A stretch of 64,000 nt of DNA, taken from assembly GCA_034440575.1 (NCBI GenBank), contig JAOTOL010001613.1:1973501-2037500 (forward strand). The letters are read 5' to 3'. The position numbers were made by a program, and so were the translations under genes. The DNA comes from Imbricaverruca yamaguchii (Eukaryota; Arthropoda; Thecostraca; Neoverrucidae). Of this stretch, positions 1 to 12,900 are shown piece after piece (the first letter of the stretch is position 1; each line of letters begins with the position of its first letter). The notes under the pieces were generated by a model. That model did no database searches. It worked only from the letters and a program-made list of their open reading frames with translations, and had not been told where the DNA came from.

Positions 1-531
1 TCAGGCCACATTTGGAATACTGCATCCAAACTTGGTCTCCTAGCTATGAAAAAGATTGTTGGCTTTTAGAGAGAGTACAAAAGAGGGCTACAAAAATGGT
101 TAATGGCATAAGCAACCTGGCATATGAGGAAAGATTGAAGAAATTGAATATGTTTTCACTTAGATATAGAAGGCTGAGAGGAGATCTAATCGAGGTCTTT
201 AAATTTGTCCATTGTCTGGAGAGGGGATATCTTGGGGAAATGTTTAAATTGAACAGAAATTATGCAATTAGAGGTCATAAATTCAAAATTAAAGTTAACC
301 ACAGCAGAACAAGGTTAAGGCAAACTTTCTTCACCAACAGGGTAGTAGAACACTGGAACCAGCTGCCAGAAAACAACAAGAATAGAGGGCTTGCTTTTCA
401 GTATTACAGGGAGGGCTGATTGACAGATTTGGTGGGCAACTGGATCAGTGTACAGAGTGCAACCAAGAAGGGCCCTTCTGGCTCATAGTTGCACTAATCT
501 TTTATGTCTTTATGTCTTTATGTCTTTATAG
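1..531 (+). mobile_element. CR1-type LINE, 3' fragment (copy 1)
   Basis: This is the C-terminal end of a non-LTR reverse transcriptase ORF (stop at 417-419) plus its 3' UTR, cut by the window start. The translated part contains the LINE thumb signature (YCIQTWSPSYE) and the terminal VVEHWNQLPE block usual at the end of CR1/L2-like ORF2. It is nearly identical to 12697-13230 in the full-length copy further on. Relative to that copy it lacks about 45-50 bp after the LPE block, but keeps about 33 bp (around 198-232) that the other copy lost. The end is a microsatellite of CTTTATGT units at about 499-531, not poly(A), as is typical of CR1/L2-like LINEs. The very high identity between copies suggests recent activity. 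Confidence 0.9.
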
Positions 532-1010
532 GACACGACCCATGATCATAGAGATATTCCAATGTGACTGCCAGGACACTATATCGAGAATAACAGAGTA
601 CAGCCATCGCTTGAACACCATGCAGTCGAAGCTGGTAGCGCAGAGACAGAAGAGCATGTGCAAATAGAACACGCATGCGAACAGACTGATGTTTCATGAG
701 ACGCCATGGCGAGACGTGTCTGCTTAAAATTGATCCATTGTCATGGACATACAGTGGCTCATATATGTTCTGATCGGAATGATCATTAGCTTCACCGAAT
801 ATCTGGGAAGGACGGGACACCGGATGGGAACTACTGTCAACGATAGGGTTCTTCTCCATTAAGTGATAACCGTTTGAGGTGATTTCGATTGGATTCTTTG
901 CATTTAACACGTGTTCGTGAAGACGTAATCGGATAGGTCGGACCGCTCACCAACACACGAAACGTTTTCGATACTGAATAGATTGCGATTAAGTTGGCAC
1001 GCCATTCCAG
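532..1010. other. No recognisable feature
   Basis: I see only short open frames without family resemblance and no repeat structure. Confidence 0.5.
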
Positions 1011-1013
1011 ATA

Positions 1014-1112
1014 TCACTTCAGTTGATAGTCGCTTCAGATGTCACTTCAGTTGATAGTCGCTTCAGATGTCACTTCAGCTGATAGCCACCCCAAATGTCA
1101 CTTCAGTTGCTA
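1014..1112. repeat. 28-bp tandem repeat, about 3.5 units
   Basis: The motif TCACTTCAGTTGATAG recurs at 1014, 1042, 1070 and 1098, exactly 28 bp apart. The later units are more diverged. It sits directly in front of the CT run. Confidence 0.9.
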
Positions 1113-1120
1113 CACCTCTA

Positions 1121-1165
1121 TCTCTCATCGCTCTATCGCTCTCTCTCTCTCTATATATATGTCTA

Positions 1166-1237
<72 letters not shown>
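1121..1237. repeat. (CT)n microsatellite
   Basis: CT dinucleotides run almost pure from about 1172 to 1237, with interrupted CT and TA steps upstream. Open frames here (Ser-Leu repeats) are composition artefacts. Confidence 0.97.
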
Positions 1238-1239
<2 letters not shown>

Positions 1240-1240
<1 letters not shown>

Positions 1241-4200
1241 GCTTACACTATTCTTGAATATTTGCGTAATATTCTCCTGAGCTCTCTGTTCGCCATCTTC
1301 TTCTGATAACGCCACACCCGCCTGAACTCGTCCCGGGCAGTCGACTTCTTCGCTGCCATTGGCTGGGCTGAGGTGTAATGGAGGATGCTACCATAATGAT
1401 TTGGTTTACAATGTAGCTCAGTTGCAAACTTGTAGTTACTACGGAGAGTTGTCATTGTAAAGCCCGTTTTACGAGTAGTGGAACTGATATTAGTTGAGCC
1501 TCCAGGTAAGTTTAACCAGCCACATTATCTTACCTCCTGTGGTGTCATGGAAACGGATAAGCCACTTGTCGACACTTGGAAGAAAGTCTCCATTTTTGGT
1601 TGAACTGGTGGCCAGGAATGGTAAATATCTGATGAGCCTTGAGCAAAAATGTGTTTTAAGGTCGGAAGCATTTTCTTTTCACTCACTTGAAAATGCTTTA
1701 CTTTTTGTTAATTCGCAACAGATAGGCTTCGGATCAATAGTACACAATTGCAGGCATGTGTATTGCTTGAAACCCGCCAAGCCACTTTGCCGTGGGATGA
1801 TCACGTGATGGCCACACATATTTTACTTGAAGTGGTCTGGCCAGGAAGCCAGTTGAAAAATCGCGGCAGGGGAAGATAAGCCGTGCATGAGCCGTGGATG
1901 AGCCGTGGTCGATTAATGTGCTGCATGTTGCTAATGTTTTTTCTCGTTAAGCATCACATAAATAAGCATGCAATTGTTGTTCAGCCCATTGACGGTGAGC
2001 AGTTCGTTGTTGGGAGTTACGATGTGAAAATACTGTACAAAAAAAAACGGTGAAAATCTAGGGAGAAGTTTATTCGTGGTATTTTCTGATAGCTTCGTGC
2101 TTTTCCACCAGAACAAGTGAGGTGGCAACAAGTGACCATAAAATGCCTTGAATACTAAAAGTAACACACCCCAGTAGTCGTTACAGCATTAATTTACATA
2201 AATGAGGCTTGTGATCAAGCTGCCACACCAGCAGGAGCAACATACCCAGGCGTGGAGTAAGTTGAGACAAGGGTGATACGCCAGATGAGTTCAAAATATT
2301 ACCCATTTATAATTGTTTCAGAAAAATGTGTGAATAGCTAATTGATGCCCACAAAGTCACCCATTCAGAATATGGGCACAACTAATCGATGTGCCTCACC
2401 GCATGTGCTGCAGGCCCTCCTAAGTAAAAATCGGCTCAACTTCGTCTTCCTCTACACCGAAAACGATCACAGCGTCAACGGAGCGGGCGCCGAGCGGTCG
2501 GAACTCGTTCTCTGATTGGCTGGACGCCCGGACGGTCTGCTTGTCGGCGGCAGGACGGCTGGCGCGCGGTGTGAAAAGGGGAGTGCGACGGAAGGACGCT
2601 CCAGACTACGGGAACGTTCCCAGCACATTCGACTTTCCCATGGGACGGTTGGATTGTAGTCAACTTGTTGATCGGCGCGCACAGGGAGCGCAATGCACAA
2701 GTGAGCGTGTGCAAGGTGGATATTGCAGACATGTGATCTTTCCTTTAGTGAGGATGGCCCAAGTGATTATTCGCCGGAGTGAATTAATGGATTGTTCACA
2801 GTGGAACAAAACTATATCGGTAGGTACGTACCTAGCCAGGCGATAGTTCGAAATAGCATGGAATAAGAGAGGTTGAAAGGACTGCGAGGTAGGTACCTAC
2901 TACACAGCTACTCCGTGGATACACATGGCGGTAGGTACATTGCTATATGGAAGTACCCATTCCTATCGATATTTCAACATTGCACCTTCAGATATTGGAA
3001 TGATGGGCAGGTATCAAGGATAATATTTGACCATGAAAAGATGGCTCATTTCCGGGCTTCCCTTGCATGACGCCAAACATAATTTACGTTTTGAGGGATG
3101 TGAGACACCGTAATTAGAAGGATATGATTAACTTAAGCCAGGTAGATCAAGACATGCTCCCTAGAAACTTAGCAAAGGCATACTGAAGCATCAGTACCCC
3201 ACATTTGGTTTCTGACATTCAGATGCTCACTGTCGATTTGCAATGGAAAATCATTCGCCTTCCCTGACACTCAGTACACTGAATCATGCACAAACAAATT
3301 GCCGTGGATAGGCTACGGATGATAATGATGCATATGCATAACATTCTGCGACTTTCACCTGCGTAGACTTCACACAAGCGATTCGCAACTGACGGAAATT
3401 CGCGGCTTTTCGGCAGCCTTTACGTTCCAGCCCTGCCCCGATGCTGCCAGATTTATCCACTGTTGCCAGATGTTTGACAATGCTAGTAAGTGTTGGTACG
3501 TTCCAGCTTTTCGCTGCCACGTTCCATTGACACTCCGTTTACGTTCCGATCGCCATTGGTGCTTGGTGTGAAGCGGCCATCAAGAGAATAGATCCACACT
3601 TTGTGTACAAGACGCTTTGAAACTTATGAAGCTTGATACTTATGACTTTAGGTACTTGTGGTGGACCCTGTCGTTCCAACGTAAATGTTATGCTGTTGTC
3701 AACGAGCTCATGTGTCGATGAAGTTGGTGAGATCCAGAAGTGGATGCGTGAGGACATCGCCATGCAGGGGTAAAAAACCATCAAGTTGGTCGCCGACCAA
3801 ACCGAAGCAATATTGCGTGGTCTCCTACCCGAAAAGCGTACAAGGAGGTAAATGAGCAATATGAGCACGTGGCACTTTGCCTTCGAATCCAAATTCGTTG
3901 CTGCTCTTTGGTTGTCCTGCAACCATGAAGGACGTACACACGAAAGATAAACCATGCATTAATTCCGACCAATATACCCGGCCCACTAGCAGTAAAAAAA
4001 AAACACGTTAAATTGATTATGACAAAGAGCCTTCGCCAGACCCCATCTTATAGAATATGACAAAAACTAGCAACATATGGTATGTCGTGCCCAGCTAAAT
4101 CCGCCTAAGGGGGCTGTAATAAATTAACTCAGAAATTTGGCATTTTCACTCTGGGGCGCTAGGACGCTTATCAGGGGTGACTGGGGGTGGGGGTAGGGCG

Positions 4201-5100
4201 CCGAAGTTGAAAAATGCTGTAAGGCACACAGCCCATGTGCTTGGGGCACCCCAGACAGGTTCTGGAGGAGCTGGAACGATTTTATTTAACACTGGGGCGC
4301 CTCCAATAGGTAAAGGGGTATGCATTTAGTTTTATACCATGTGAATTACTGTGCCAAAAATTCCATCACAAAATATTATGGTGAAGTAAAACACAATTGG
4401 TAATCATAAGTGGTGGAAAGGCACCTTTTTCAGAGTGTTATGGGCTCTACTGAGGTATGTGTTGTTGGCCATATGAAAGTTAAACAAAAAGCTTGAGATC
4501 CAAAAATTGTGCAGCATTATTCAACCACGAAACCATAACAAAATAAGTTGCACTGAAATTGATCAGCATCTTATACATCAAGTTGGGTCACACTTCTTTG
4601 TCAATTTGGGTTACATAACCTAACCCAGCCATTGGGCTACCGGGGAATTGCACACCAAAGGGACAGAGCATGATTAGCTGACTATTGCAGCTAAGAAGTA
4701 TGTGGTGCCACATATGTTGCAAGCTTCCCTAATTTTCATGAATGGGTTATTTATCCTTCACATTATGAGGTTTATATTGTACGGCAACAGGTACATCACA
4801 AATAAAAGTTAAACAAAAGACTTTCACAAACACAACACCACAAACTTTTCAGCAATGAAGTGTCCTGTCTACTGTGGGTAATATAATGTAAATTTAAGGT
4901 AAAAAGTTTGTTTTGTAATATGCATGTCTCCATCATCTTGAAACGTCAGAAAGAGGTGAAGCTAATTTCTGGAAAACTACCATTATTGCAATATTCAGCA
5001 GCATTGAGTTCCACAAATTTTGCAAAGAACATATGAATGCATAGGCACTGGAAGACATCTGGACAATCGATGAATATCTGAGGACTGCTGCAGATGTGCA
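1240..5100. other. Intergenic DNA, no supported gene
   Basis: There are only short open frames without recognisable domains. About 2465-2700 is GC-rich and open on both strands, which looks compositional. About 2816-2940 carries several TAGGTACCTAC-like palindromic words, also seen near 8260-8330. Confidence 0.5.
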
Positions 5101-5108
5101 TTCAGCAC

Positions 5109-5147
5109 TGGATGGATCCACTGAAACTTTCTCAGTGGATCCATCCA
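5109..5147. repeat. Perfect 16-bp hairpin
   Basis: TGGATGGATCCACTGA at 5109-5124 is exactly complementary to 5132-5147 across a 7-nt loop. Its role is unknown. It could be the centre of a decayed inverted-repeat element. Confidence 0.85.
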
Positions 5148-5149
5148 CT

Positions 5150-7280
5150 TTTTGTGTGCCGATAAATGCTTTGTTCAGAGCCTGCCCATGTGCACCCATC
5201 ATGCCCACAATTGCACACCTTTCTTATTATCTTTTTGCTGGCTTCTCACCATCACCTTCATCAACTCTCTGCTCTTCTGCAATTCCAAAGCCCAACTTAG
5301 TTTGCTTCATTCTGATACAATTAGGGAATAATGTGAATAAACTCATGCAAGATGTAAGATGGAGCAAATAATGAAAACTGGAGCCCACACCTTCCAGGAA
5401 GGACAGGGGGAGGGCAGGACAATGTCAATAAATGCATGATTTTTTTGGGTGTGAAATAAATGGCAACCATTGACATTCTAACCTCCAAGGGCCACTCATT
5501 TGACCTCTTATGATTACATATGAGACAAATGTCAAAATTTTGGTTTAGCTTTGGATGCAACATTTGAAAACACCACAACTGTGATGCATTAATTGCTTTC
5601 CTTTGTATATTGTCACATTTATCAAACATTTTGACCCCATCCTGGACTGGCACAATTTATGGACACTGAGATGGGGGTCAGCATGTGATGCTTCGCTATG
5701 CACAAATGATCCCAAATTGGAGCATGGAGAGCCCTACAGCACTCCTGAGCTGTCAATGGTGGGATAGCTGGAACAAGCCCCATTGGGCAAAGCTTAAAGC
5801 AAATTTGAATGATTTTTAGAGTAATCCACTGTATGTCCTCACAAAACTCACTCATGATGTTTTCTGGCTATTCTGGCTATTATGATTACATATGATTTTG
5901 GTGCTGCTGGTATCCTTACTTTTACCTAGAAACTGTCAATAACCATCTGGGCATGCACAGTAGGTCTTCAGTGCATGCATTTTCCACTTGTATTGTGTTA
6001 AATACCAAAACTATCAATGTATGGGAAAGTGTGGCAACGCGGAACACCCTCTCTCCTGCCAGCATTTTACTGCCTTTTACCTCAGCTAGATTTCATTCGC
6101 CTTGTGTAAATACCCATGGAGTGTGAATGCTTTTGGCTATTTCATATCTTATCTTAAGCTTTAATCTCGTGTCAAAATTTTAAAATGTTGTTTTCTACTT
6201 TCTCATACAATTGTTTCAATAAGCGGAAATTTGTAAATCTTAACAACTAGGTAAGACCGTTTTTTTGTTTCTGATACTTATGTTCTCTAAAATCAACATT
6301 TGAGTGCTAAACAAGCTTGCAGTAGCTACGAGTCGTACATTACAAAAATAATCCCAAGACAAATCCCAGATCCCTAAGATTCGCTTTGGGGCAAAGTGGA
6401 CCACCCCTTAGAAAGCAACCAATTGTTTGCAGTGGCAGATCCAGTTCCATTTTGTGGGCCCAATAGGTGGTCATTGCAACCTACGAAATATATTACATTT
6501 GTCCCAGATTGTCATTTTGGGATTTATTTCAGATTGACAATCAAGTAGTAAATTTCTACCTCCCTGGACACGCCTATGCCATTAAAGTGCAGCTTCGTTT
6601 GCTGACATTGCTTGCAACTCCTATTTCTAAGACAAGCTACCATACACAAGTCACAAAATATGTCCCCTGACATTTGCATTTAACACAAATGGCGTGCAAT
6701 TGAAATGGTCCACTTTGCCCAACAATTTTTAAAAATTGAGGTGCGCTCATTGAGCAAGGATTTCTCAGTTATTTATATAAAATCTAGATAAAATTTCCTC
6801 CTTAAAGAAAGGATGACAAGGCATTGGGCTCCATCAAAGAATTGGTCATGCCTACATATGCCATCTCATCTCCGACTTACAGGATGTCAAACCTTAGGTA
6901 GTCTGCTTTGCCCCACTCTCCCCTACCCATGGTTTGTGAACCTTAGAAGTGTGGGGCCTAGAAGTGTTGCGAATTTAAGCCAGCTTAAATAATAGTAGGC
7001 CACTGTCTGGCATAAATTCAATTTAAGCTGGCTTTTTTTCCATCCCTATGTTGAATGTCACCATTAATATGCCCTACTCTTCACTGATCATTTGCGTACC
7101 TGTCCAGAAACTTTCATCTGGGGGAATCACTAGGTGGAGCATAACTCATGCATTTACATGAGGAAATAAGCATAACATGGGGGAGAGCTGGTTAAAAATT
7201 CATCAAATTAGTGTAACTGGGTCAAACTTTTCAACTTTGAAAAATGAAATTTACCCACATATTATGTTGCATTTGGATGT
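5150..7280. other. AT-rich intergenic DNA, no supported gene
   Basis: Minus-strand open frames at 5321-5653 and 5622-5855 have protein-like composition, but I recognise no family. GCAGTGGCAGATCCAG at about 6430-6445 resembles the outer end of the hAT-type MITE at 7290 without a visible partner. Confidence 0.4.
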
Positions 7281-7281
7281 C

Positions 7282-7460
7282 CTGATCACCAGTGGCGGAT
7301 CTACAGGGCCTGTTTAGGGACGGCAAATGTTGGGGAGGTAAATGTGCAAAGCTGACAAAAGTGCCAAAAACATATTGATTTTGAGACAAATCTGGCTGTT
7401 TAGTGGGGGGGGGGGCAATTGCCCATTTTGTCATAATATAGATCCACCACTGCTGATCAC
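7282..7460. mobile_element. hAT-type MITE with 8-bp target duplications
   Basis: The element proper is 7290-7452 (163 bp). The left end CAGTGGCGGATCTA (7290-7303) matches the reverse complement of the right end (7439-7452) at 13 of 14 positions. The flanks are identical: CTGATCAC at 7282-7289 and again at 7453-7460. Eight-base target duplications and ends starting CAG are characteristic of the hAT superfamily. The interior includes a G10 run and has no coding capacity, so this is a non-autonomous copy. The perfect target duplication argues for fairly recent insertion. Confidence 0.9.
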
Positions 7461-7705
7461 AAATGTTTTCACTTAAACAACTTTCAATTACATTAAATTG
7501 ACCTTGAAGTTTATGCTGCATGGACAGCTTTTCCCCATTTACTAACATGGCAGGCAGATGGTGGAATAATGCACCAGATACTGTTATCAGCACCAGAGAT
7601 AAATAGGCTCAGTGGCAAATTTTGCCTGGTTTCATATGGAGGGGGCAAGGCCGGCAAAAATTCCAGAAACATATGTGAGAAAGCAGGTGGAGAATGGTTG
7701 GCAGG

Positions 7706-7956
7706 ATGTTCGACATGATGCGAAGATGTTAGAAGTGATTCGCTGCCAATTTGATTTCTTTAAATTGGTTAAAAAGAGAGAACTTAGTGCGACCGGTTTC
7801 TATTATAAATCATTACCAAGCACCCAAGCATCAATAACTCAGTGCTTGAAAATGATTTATAATAGAAACCAGTCACACTAAGTTTTCTCTTTCTAACCAA
7901 TCAAAGATCTAATATTGGTAGCGAATCACTTCTAACATTCATATCATGTCAAGCAT
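7706..7956. mobile_element. Palindromic MITE-like foldback (about 250 bp)
   Basis: Two arms of roughly 105 bp are imperfect reverse complements. The left arm carries GTTAGAAGTGATTCGCT (from about 7729) and TTTCTATTATAAAT; the right arm carries AGCGAATCACTTCTAAC and ATTTATAATAGAAA. The loop lies around 7812-7845. The outer ends are TTCGACATGAT on the left and ATCATGTCAAG on the right. Flanking target duplication is unclear (at most AGG), so the superfamily cannot be assigned. Confidence 0.85.
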
Positions 7957-9123
7957 AGGTGATTTTTTTTTCACATGTCCTACCAATTGGGGTGGATGGT
8001 TATTTCCGCCCCCCAAATCCACCAAATTTTATGTAATGCCTGGAGGGAACGGACAACAGGTAATGCCTCCTTCTTGGATCATTCCTCATACCAGAGGTAA
8101 TCTCAATGAATTTGAATGGTTAAAATTGAGCCCAACTGTTTAACTTGAAGTTCATGAAGATCAACATGCATATCGCCCGGTGATCTACGGTCCGTTCCGA
8201 GTTGAACGGACGCATCAAACCATTTCAATTTCAGTACTGGCACAGGCTTTTGCCACCTTCAAGTACCTATCTCTACAGATAGGTACCTGAAGCTCGAGCT
8301 CGAGAAAAACAGGTTTCCACTCCGATCGTACCTACCCATTCACTAACAATTCGCCAACCACTTCTGTTCGTTCCACAAATGTTCGCTTCAGCGATTCTCT
8401 CCTCACATCATTCGTTTTGCCGTCAGGTGTCAAGGTGGGAGGACGTCCGTTGGAGCTCCAGGTTTCCAGATAAGACGTTGCAGAACAGGGCAGTATTCTA
8501 GTCTAAGCTGCGGATAGGTGTTTATCAATTACTTCTGTGCTTATATTTCATTAATTTTTATCTGATAAGCATTTTCGTAGCACGCAAACTATACTATATT
8601 AACCTAGCGACGCTGCCGTGCGCCATTTTCGTGTTAGGCGAGGCTTCGTGGCTTTAGGCGTGTTCTCGACGCTTCGATTGTTCTCGACGCTTCGATTTCT
8701 GTAGTAGGAGATATTACAAGTGTGTAGATTTCATAAGTACATTAGACAACATTCATACTATCCTAACATACTTTTTTTTCTGCATAGTGTGTTTGGTGTT
8801 GAAGTTTAAGATAGAGTTTAAATTGGTAGTAAGTTGGGGGTATTCAAAAGTGCTGTGTGACTGTTTATTTTTCTGTCTAGCCATAAGTGATATCAAAAGG
8901 GATATTCAGATAGTTGTCTACTTGTGTGGAAGACAATTAGATTATACTTTTTTTAAACAACAAAAAACAATTGTTTAATAGTTTCTGCTTTTCTTGAGGT
9001 ACTCAGATAATTAGCTGACAGTATAGCAGGTAGCGATTTATAGTGAATGATAGTTTGCTTTTTTGTCGGCTGTTTAGCGAGTTAATTTGAATCTAAATCT
9101 AGGCATAAGCTACAGCGTTTAGG
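7957..9123. other. Upstream flank and probable 5' UTR of the CR1 LINE
   Basis: No coding signal is visible. The part from about 8450 onwards probably belongs to the LINE 5' UTR because ORF1 begins at 9124, but the 5' junction cannot be set without another copy. TCTCGACGCTTCGAT is repeated in tandem near 8665-8697. Confidence 0.35.
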
Positions 9124-9895
9124 ATGATTTCGACCAGGATGCAGGCACTAGAGGAAGAGATTAGGACCCTAAAGGCAGAGCTTTCCAAGCTCAAGGCTGC
9201 CCTTGTTGCACAGGGTAGGCAAGATAAAGCAACAAGGGGTCACTCCGTAGCAGGGACATCATATGCCCAGGTGGTCGCAGGCCACCAGGTAGCTGAGGCT
9301 TCCGCTGCTGTGGAGGTGGCTCGGATCTCTCGAGAGGGGAGTGTTAACAGTGAACAGAGCGGGGGGGTAGTTCTGGTAGGCTACAGGAGGGGAAGTGGCA
9401 TGAGGTCAGGGGATGGAGGATTTGTAGACGCGAACCTAAGGAAAGGGTCAGTGAGTGGCAGGTGGCAGGGCAGGTGGTAGGAGCGGGAGGAAGTCTAGCC
9501 GAACGGCCCAGCGGGCAGGCATATTAACATCAAATATGTTCCAGGCATTGGATGACTGCCCCCAGGATAGTAGTAGTAAGGAGTCAGTGCTGGTCCTAGG
9601 AGACTCTCGTGTGCGACATTTAGAGCGGGTATTTTGTAAAGGTAGGAGGGACAGGAGGTGCATCACCAGGCCTGGTGCCAAGGTGAAGGACCTGGTACCT
9701 GTGGTGGCACAGGCCACCAGTGATCTCCAGTTCAGCACAGTCATAGTGCATGTAGGGGTAAATAACATAGGTCCCTCTAGGAGTGAGGAGCTTCTGCGGG
9801 AGTACAGGGCCCTTCTGGCCACCCTGAAGGGTACCAATAGAGTCATTGTAGCAGCAATTTTAAGAGGGAGGTGCCTAGGGCTAGAGCATCCCTGA
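9124..9895 (+). pseudogene. CR1 LINE ORF1 (coiled coil plus SGNH/esterase-like domain)
   Basis: The first frame (ATG at 9124, stop at 9478-9480) begins with a heptad-like coiled coil (MQALEEEIRTLKAELSKLKA, residues 6-25), fitting ORF1 multimerisation. The story continues in a second frame to 9895 with LVLGDSRVRHLERVF and, further on, IVHVGVNNIG. These resemble the GDS nucleophile block and the GxND-type block of SGNH hydrolases, which CR1 ORF1 proteins are known to carry. The switch of frame near 9455-9480 indicates a frameshift, and the C-terminus looks shortened after VIVAAIL. ORF1 proteins bind element RNA; the role of the esterase-like domain is not settled. Confidence 0.75.
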
Positions 9896-9986
9896 GTGGA
9901 GCTCTAGGGCTGATAGTTCATCTAGTGATAGAAGAACTCCTCAGTATGAAAAAGCCAAAGGTGGTTATGGAGCATTTGTCAAGTGT

Positions 9987-12900
9987 ATGATGTTTAATGC
10001 CCAGAGTATCCGTTCCAAATTTGATGAGTTCAAGTGTTATGTTGCTAAGGAGGAACCAGATTTTGTTTGCATTACGGAGGCATGGGTCAGTGAAGGGTAT
10101 TTTGGAGATAACTTACAGGACTATGAGATCCAGAGATACAATATGTTTTCATGCAATAGGGGTCCAGCAGTGAAAGGGGGTGGTGTAATGCTCTATATGA
10201 ATAGCTTATTCAGTTCTCAAAAAGTAGCAGGTGGGGATAAAAATGTGTCTATGGAGTCCATTTGGCTTGATGTCACTGTGGGAAAAGGCAACAGCAATAC
10301 TCTTAGGATAGGAGCTGTCTACCGATCAGGAACCATGCCACATTCTCAGCAACTGGAGCTTGACAAGGTGATTTGTGAGGAAATCAGTAGAAACTTAAAG
10401 AGGAAGTCGGGGAGGAAGCCGCCCTGGTAGCTCAGTTGGTTAGAGCGCTGGCCTGCACCGGTCTCCCCTGTATTGGCAACACAGGGTTCGAGTCGCTTCG
10501 CGCGCTCGCATTTAGCCCCCGGCCGGGAGTGTCAGTTGGCAGCTGGCCCGATAAGGCCGGGGACGAGCTACCGGGCAGCCGTGTCGGTGCATTGGCGGCA
10601 CGTTAAACTTTCGGTCTAAATTCAGCCGTTGAACTGGAGCTCATGGATCGGGTGGTGGGGCCAGGGTTCACGCAACAAGCTCTGCTTAGCAATAGAACCC
10701 TGGCTCCTGAAGCCACCCCAGCAACAACTCGGATCAAATTTATTTTATTTAAAAAAAAAGAAAAAAGAAAAAAGTGCCTTATTCTTGATGACTTTAATCT
10801 AAAAGGTTATGAAAATGCTGGTGTTGGCTCCCATCATGCAAAATGTTTAGGAAATGCCTTGAAGAGGACCTGTTCTTACACCAGTTTGTATCGGAACCTA
10901 CCAGGCATGGTTCATTCTTGGACCTTGTATTCTCGGATTTAAGTGACTTGGTTCAAGACTTGACTGTAGGCGAAACTCTGGGAAGAAGTCACCATAACAT
11001 AGTTAGATTCAAGGCACATGTAGGGGAAATTATCAAGGATAATTTGGTAAAGGTTCCAAATTTCAACAGAGCAGACTTTGACTGCATGAGAGCGGCTTTA
11101 AGTGCCATCAGATGGGAAGAAGAATTCTCCAATTTAAATTCCTGTGAAATGTGGGAAAAGTTCAAATCTTACTTGAAGGAAATTCAGATTAGACATGTCC
11201 CCCAAAAGCAAAGACGCAAATGAAGGGTAGGAAAGCCAGCATGGCTTACACCAGACTTGATAAAAGCAATTAAGGCTAAGAAAACTGCATTTAGAGTCTC
11301 TAAAGAAGCCTCAAACGTCGTTAATCTAAAGGCGTATCGAAAAGCTAGAGACACTGTGAAGCAAAAAACCAGCGCAGCAAAGCGAGCAAAAGAACTGGAT
11401 TTAGCTAGAAACTGTAATGGGGACAGTAAAAAGTTATTTGGTTTCTTCAAGCTGAGTAAAGTTTCTAGCACAATTGGTCCACTGGAAGTAAACGGGACTA
11501 CATTGGGTGAGGATAGTAAGATGGTTGAGGAGCTGAGCAAGCAGTTTAAATCAGTGTTTACATTGGAAGATATGACCAATCTGCCGACCGTACACCATAG
11601 TTCAGTGACATGGGATCTGACGAATGATGTTGATTTCATTGATAGTGATGTTGTTTACAATCACATGAGGAAAATAAAGCCAAACAAGGCAGCAGGACCT
11701 GATGATATTTATGCTAGGGTGTTGCGGGAAACTGAAAAGGAACTGGCATTTCCACTTAGTATAATATTTTGTAGATCAGTTTCACAAAATGAAATTCCAA
11801 CCGATTGGAAAAGGGCAAATGTAGTTCCTATTTTCAAGAAAGGAGAAAGAGGGAAAGTTGAAAACTATAGGCCAGTAAGTCTCACATCCCTAGTCTGCAA
11901 GGTACTTGAATCAATTATCAAGGATAGAATAGTTAGTTATCTGGAAGGTAGCAGATTGATTCAAGATACTCAACATGGGTTTAGAAAAGGACGATCGTGT
12001 CTCACAAACCTCTTGGACTTTTTGAACTTTGCCACAGAACAATTTGATCAGGGAAATCAGGTTGATGTAGCATATCTTGACTTTAGTAAGGCCTTTGACA
12101 AAGTACCCCATAAACGGTTAATGATACAGCTTCAGTCCCATGGTATTGCAGGTAGCATCTTAAAATGGATAGAGTTGTGGCTTTCAGAGAGACAGCAAAG
12201 AGTGATGCTAAATGGTCAAAGTTATCATGGCAAAATGTTCTTAGAGGAGTCCCCAGGGGTCAGTACTGGGGCCACTACTGTTCATTATATTTGTAAATAA
12301 CATTGAAAGTGGCCTAAGCAGTAAAGTTTTGAAATTTGCGGATGATTTGAAGGTCTTTAGGGCAATAACAGGTCAAGATGAGCATATCTCGCTGCAAAAA
12401 GACTTAGACGAACTTGTGAAGTGGTCCGAAGAATGGCAAATGAAATTTAATTTTGATAAGTGCAAAATCATGCATGTAGGTAAGCAGCATATGAAGGCTC
12501 CATACTTGATGGGTGGCCAAGTGCTATCAGTGACTCAACAGGAGAAGGATTTAGGTGTTTTTCTAAACACAAAACTGGGGGCATCAGAACAGACCAAGGA
12601 AGCCAGGAAGAAGGCACTGAGAATGCTCGGGGCAATAAATAGGAATGTATCATACAGAAGTGAGGAAGTGACCAGGAAGCTTTACTGTGCATACGTCAGG
12701 CCACATTTGGAATACTGCATCCAAGCTTGGTCTCCTAGCTATGAAAAAGATTGTTGGCTTTTAGAGAGAGTACAAAAGAGGGCTACAAAAATGGTTAATG
12801 GCATAAGCAACCTGGCATATGAGGAAAGATTGAAGAAATTGAATATGTTTTCACTTAGATATAGAAGGCTGAGAGGAGATCTCATCGAGGTCTTGGGGAA

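Noticed and set aside
1039..1306. Ser/Leu-rich small proteins
   Set aside because: They come from a (CT)n microsatellite and a 28-bp repeat, which simply restarts the same peptide in each frame.
2467..2846. Overlapping GC-rich frames as an exon
   Set aside because: They are open on both strands at once in a short GC-rich patch, with no domain similarity.
10421..10500. Functional tRNA gene
   Set aside because: A- and B-boxes are good but there is no acceptor-stem pairing, and it continues into a SINE body with an A-rich tail inside a LINE.
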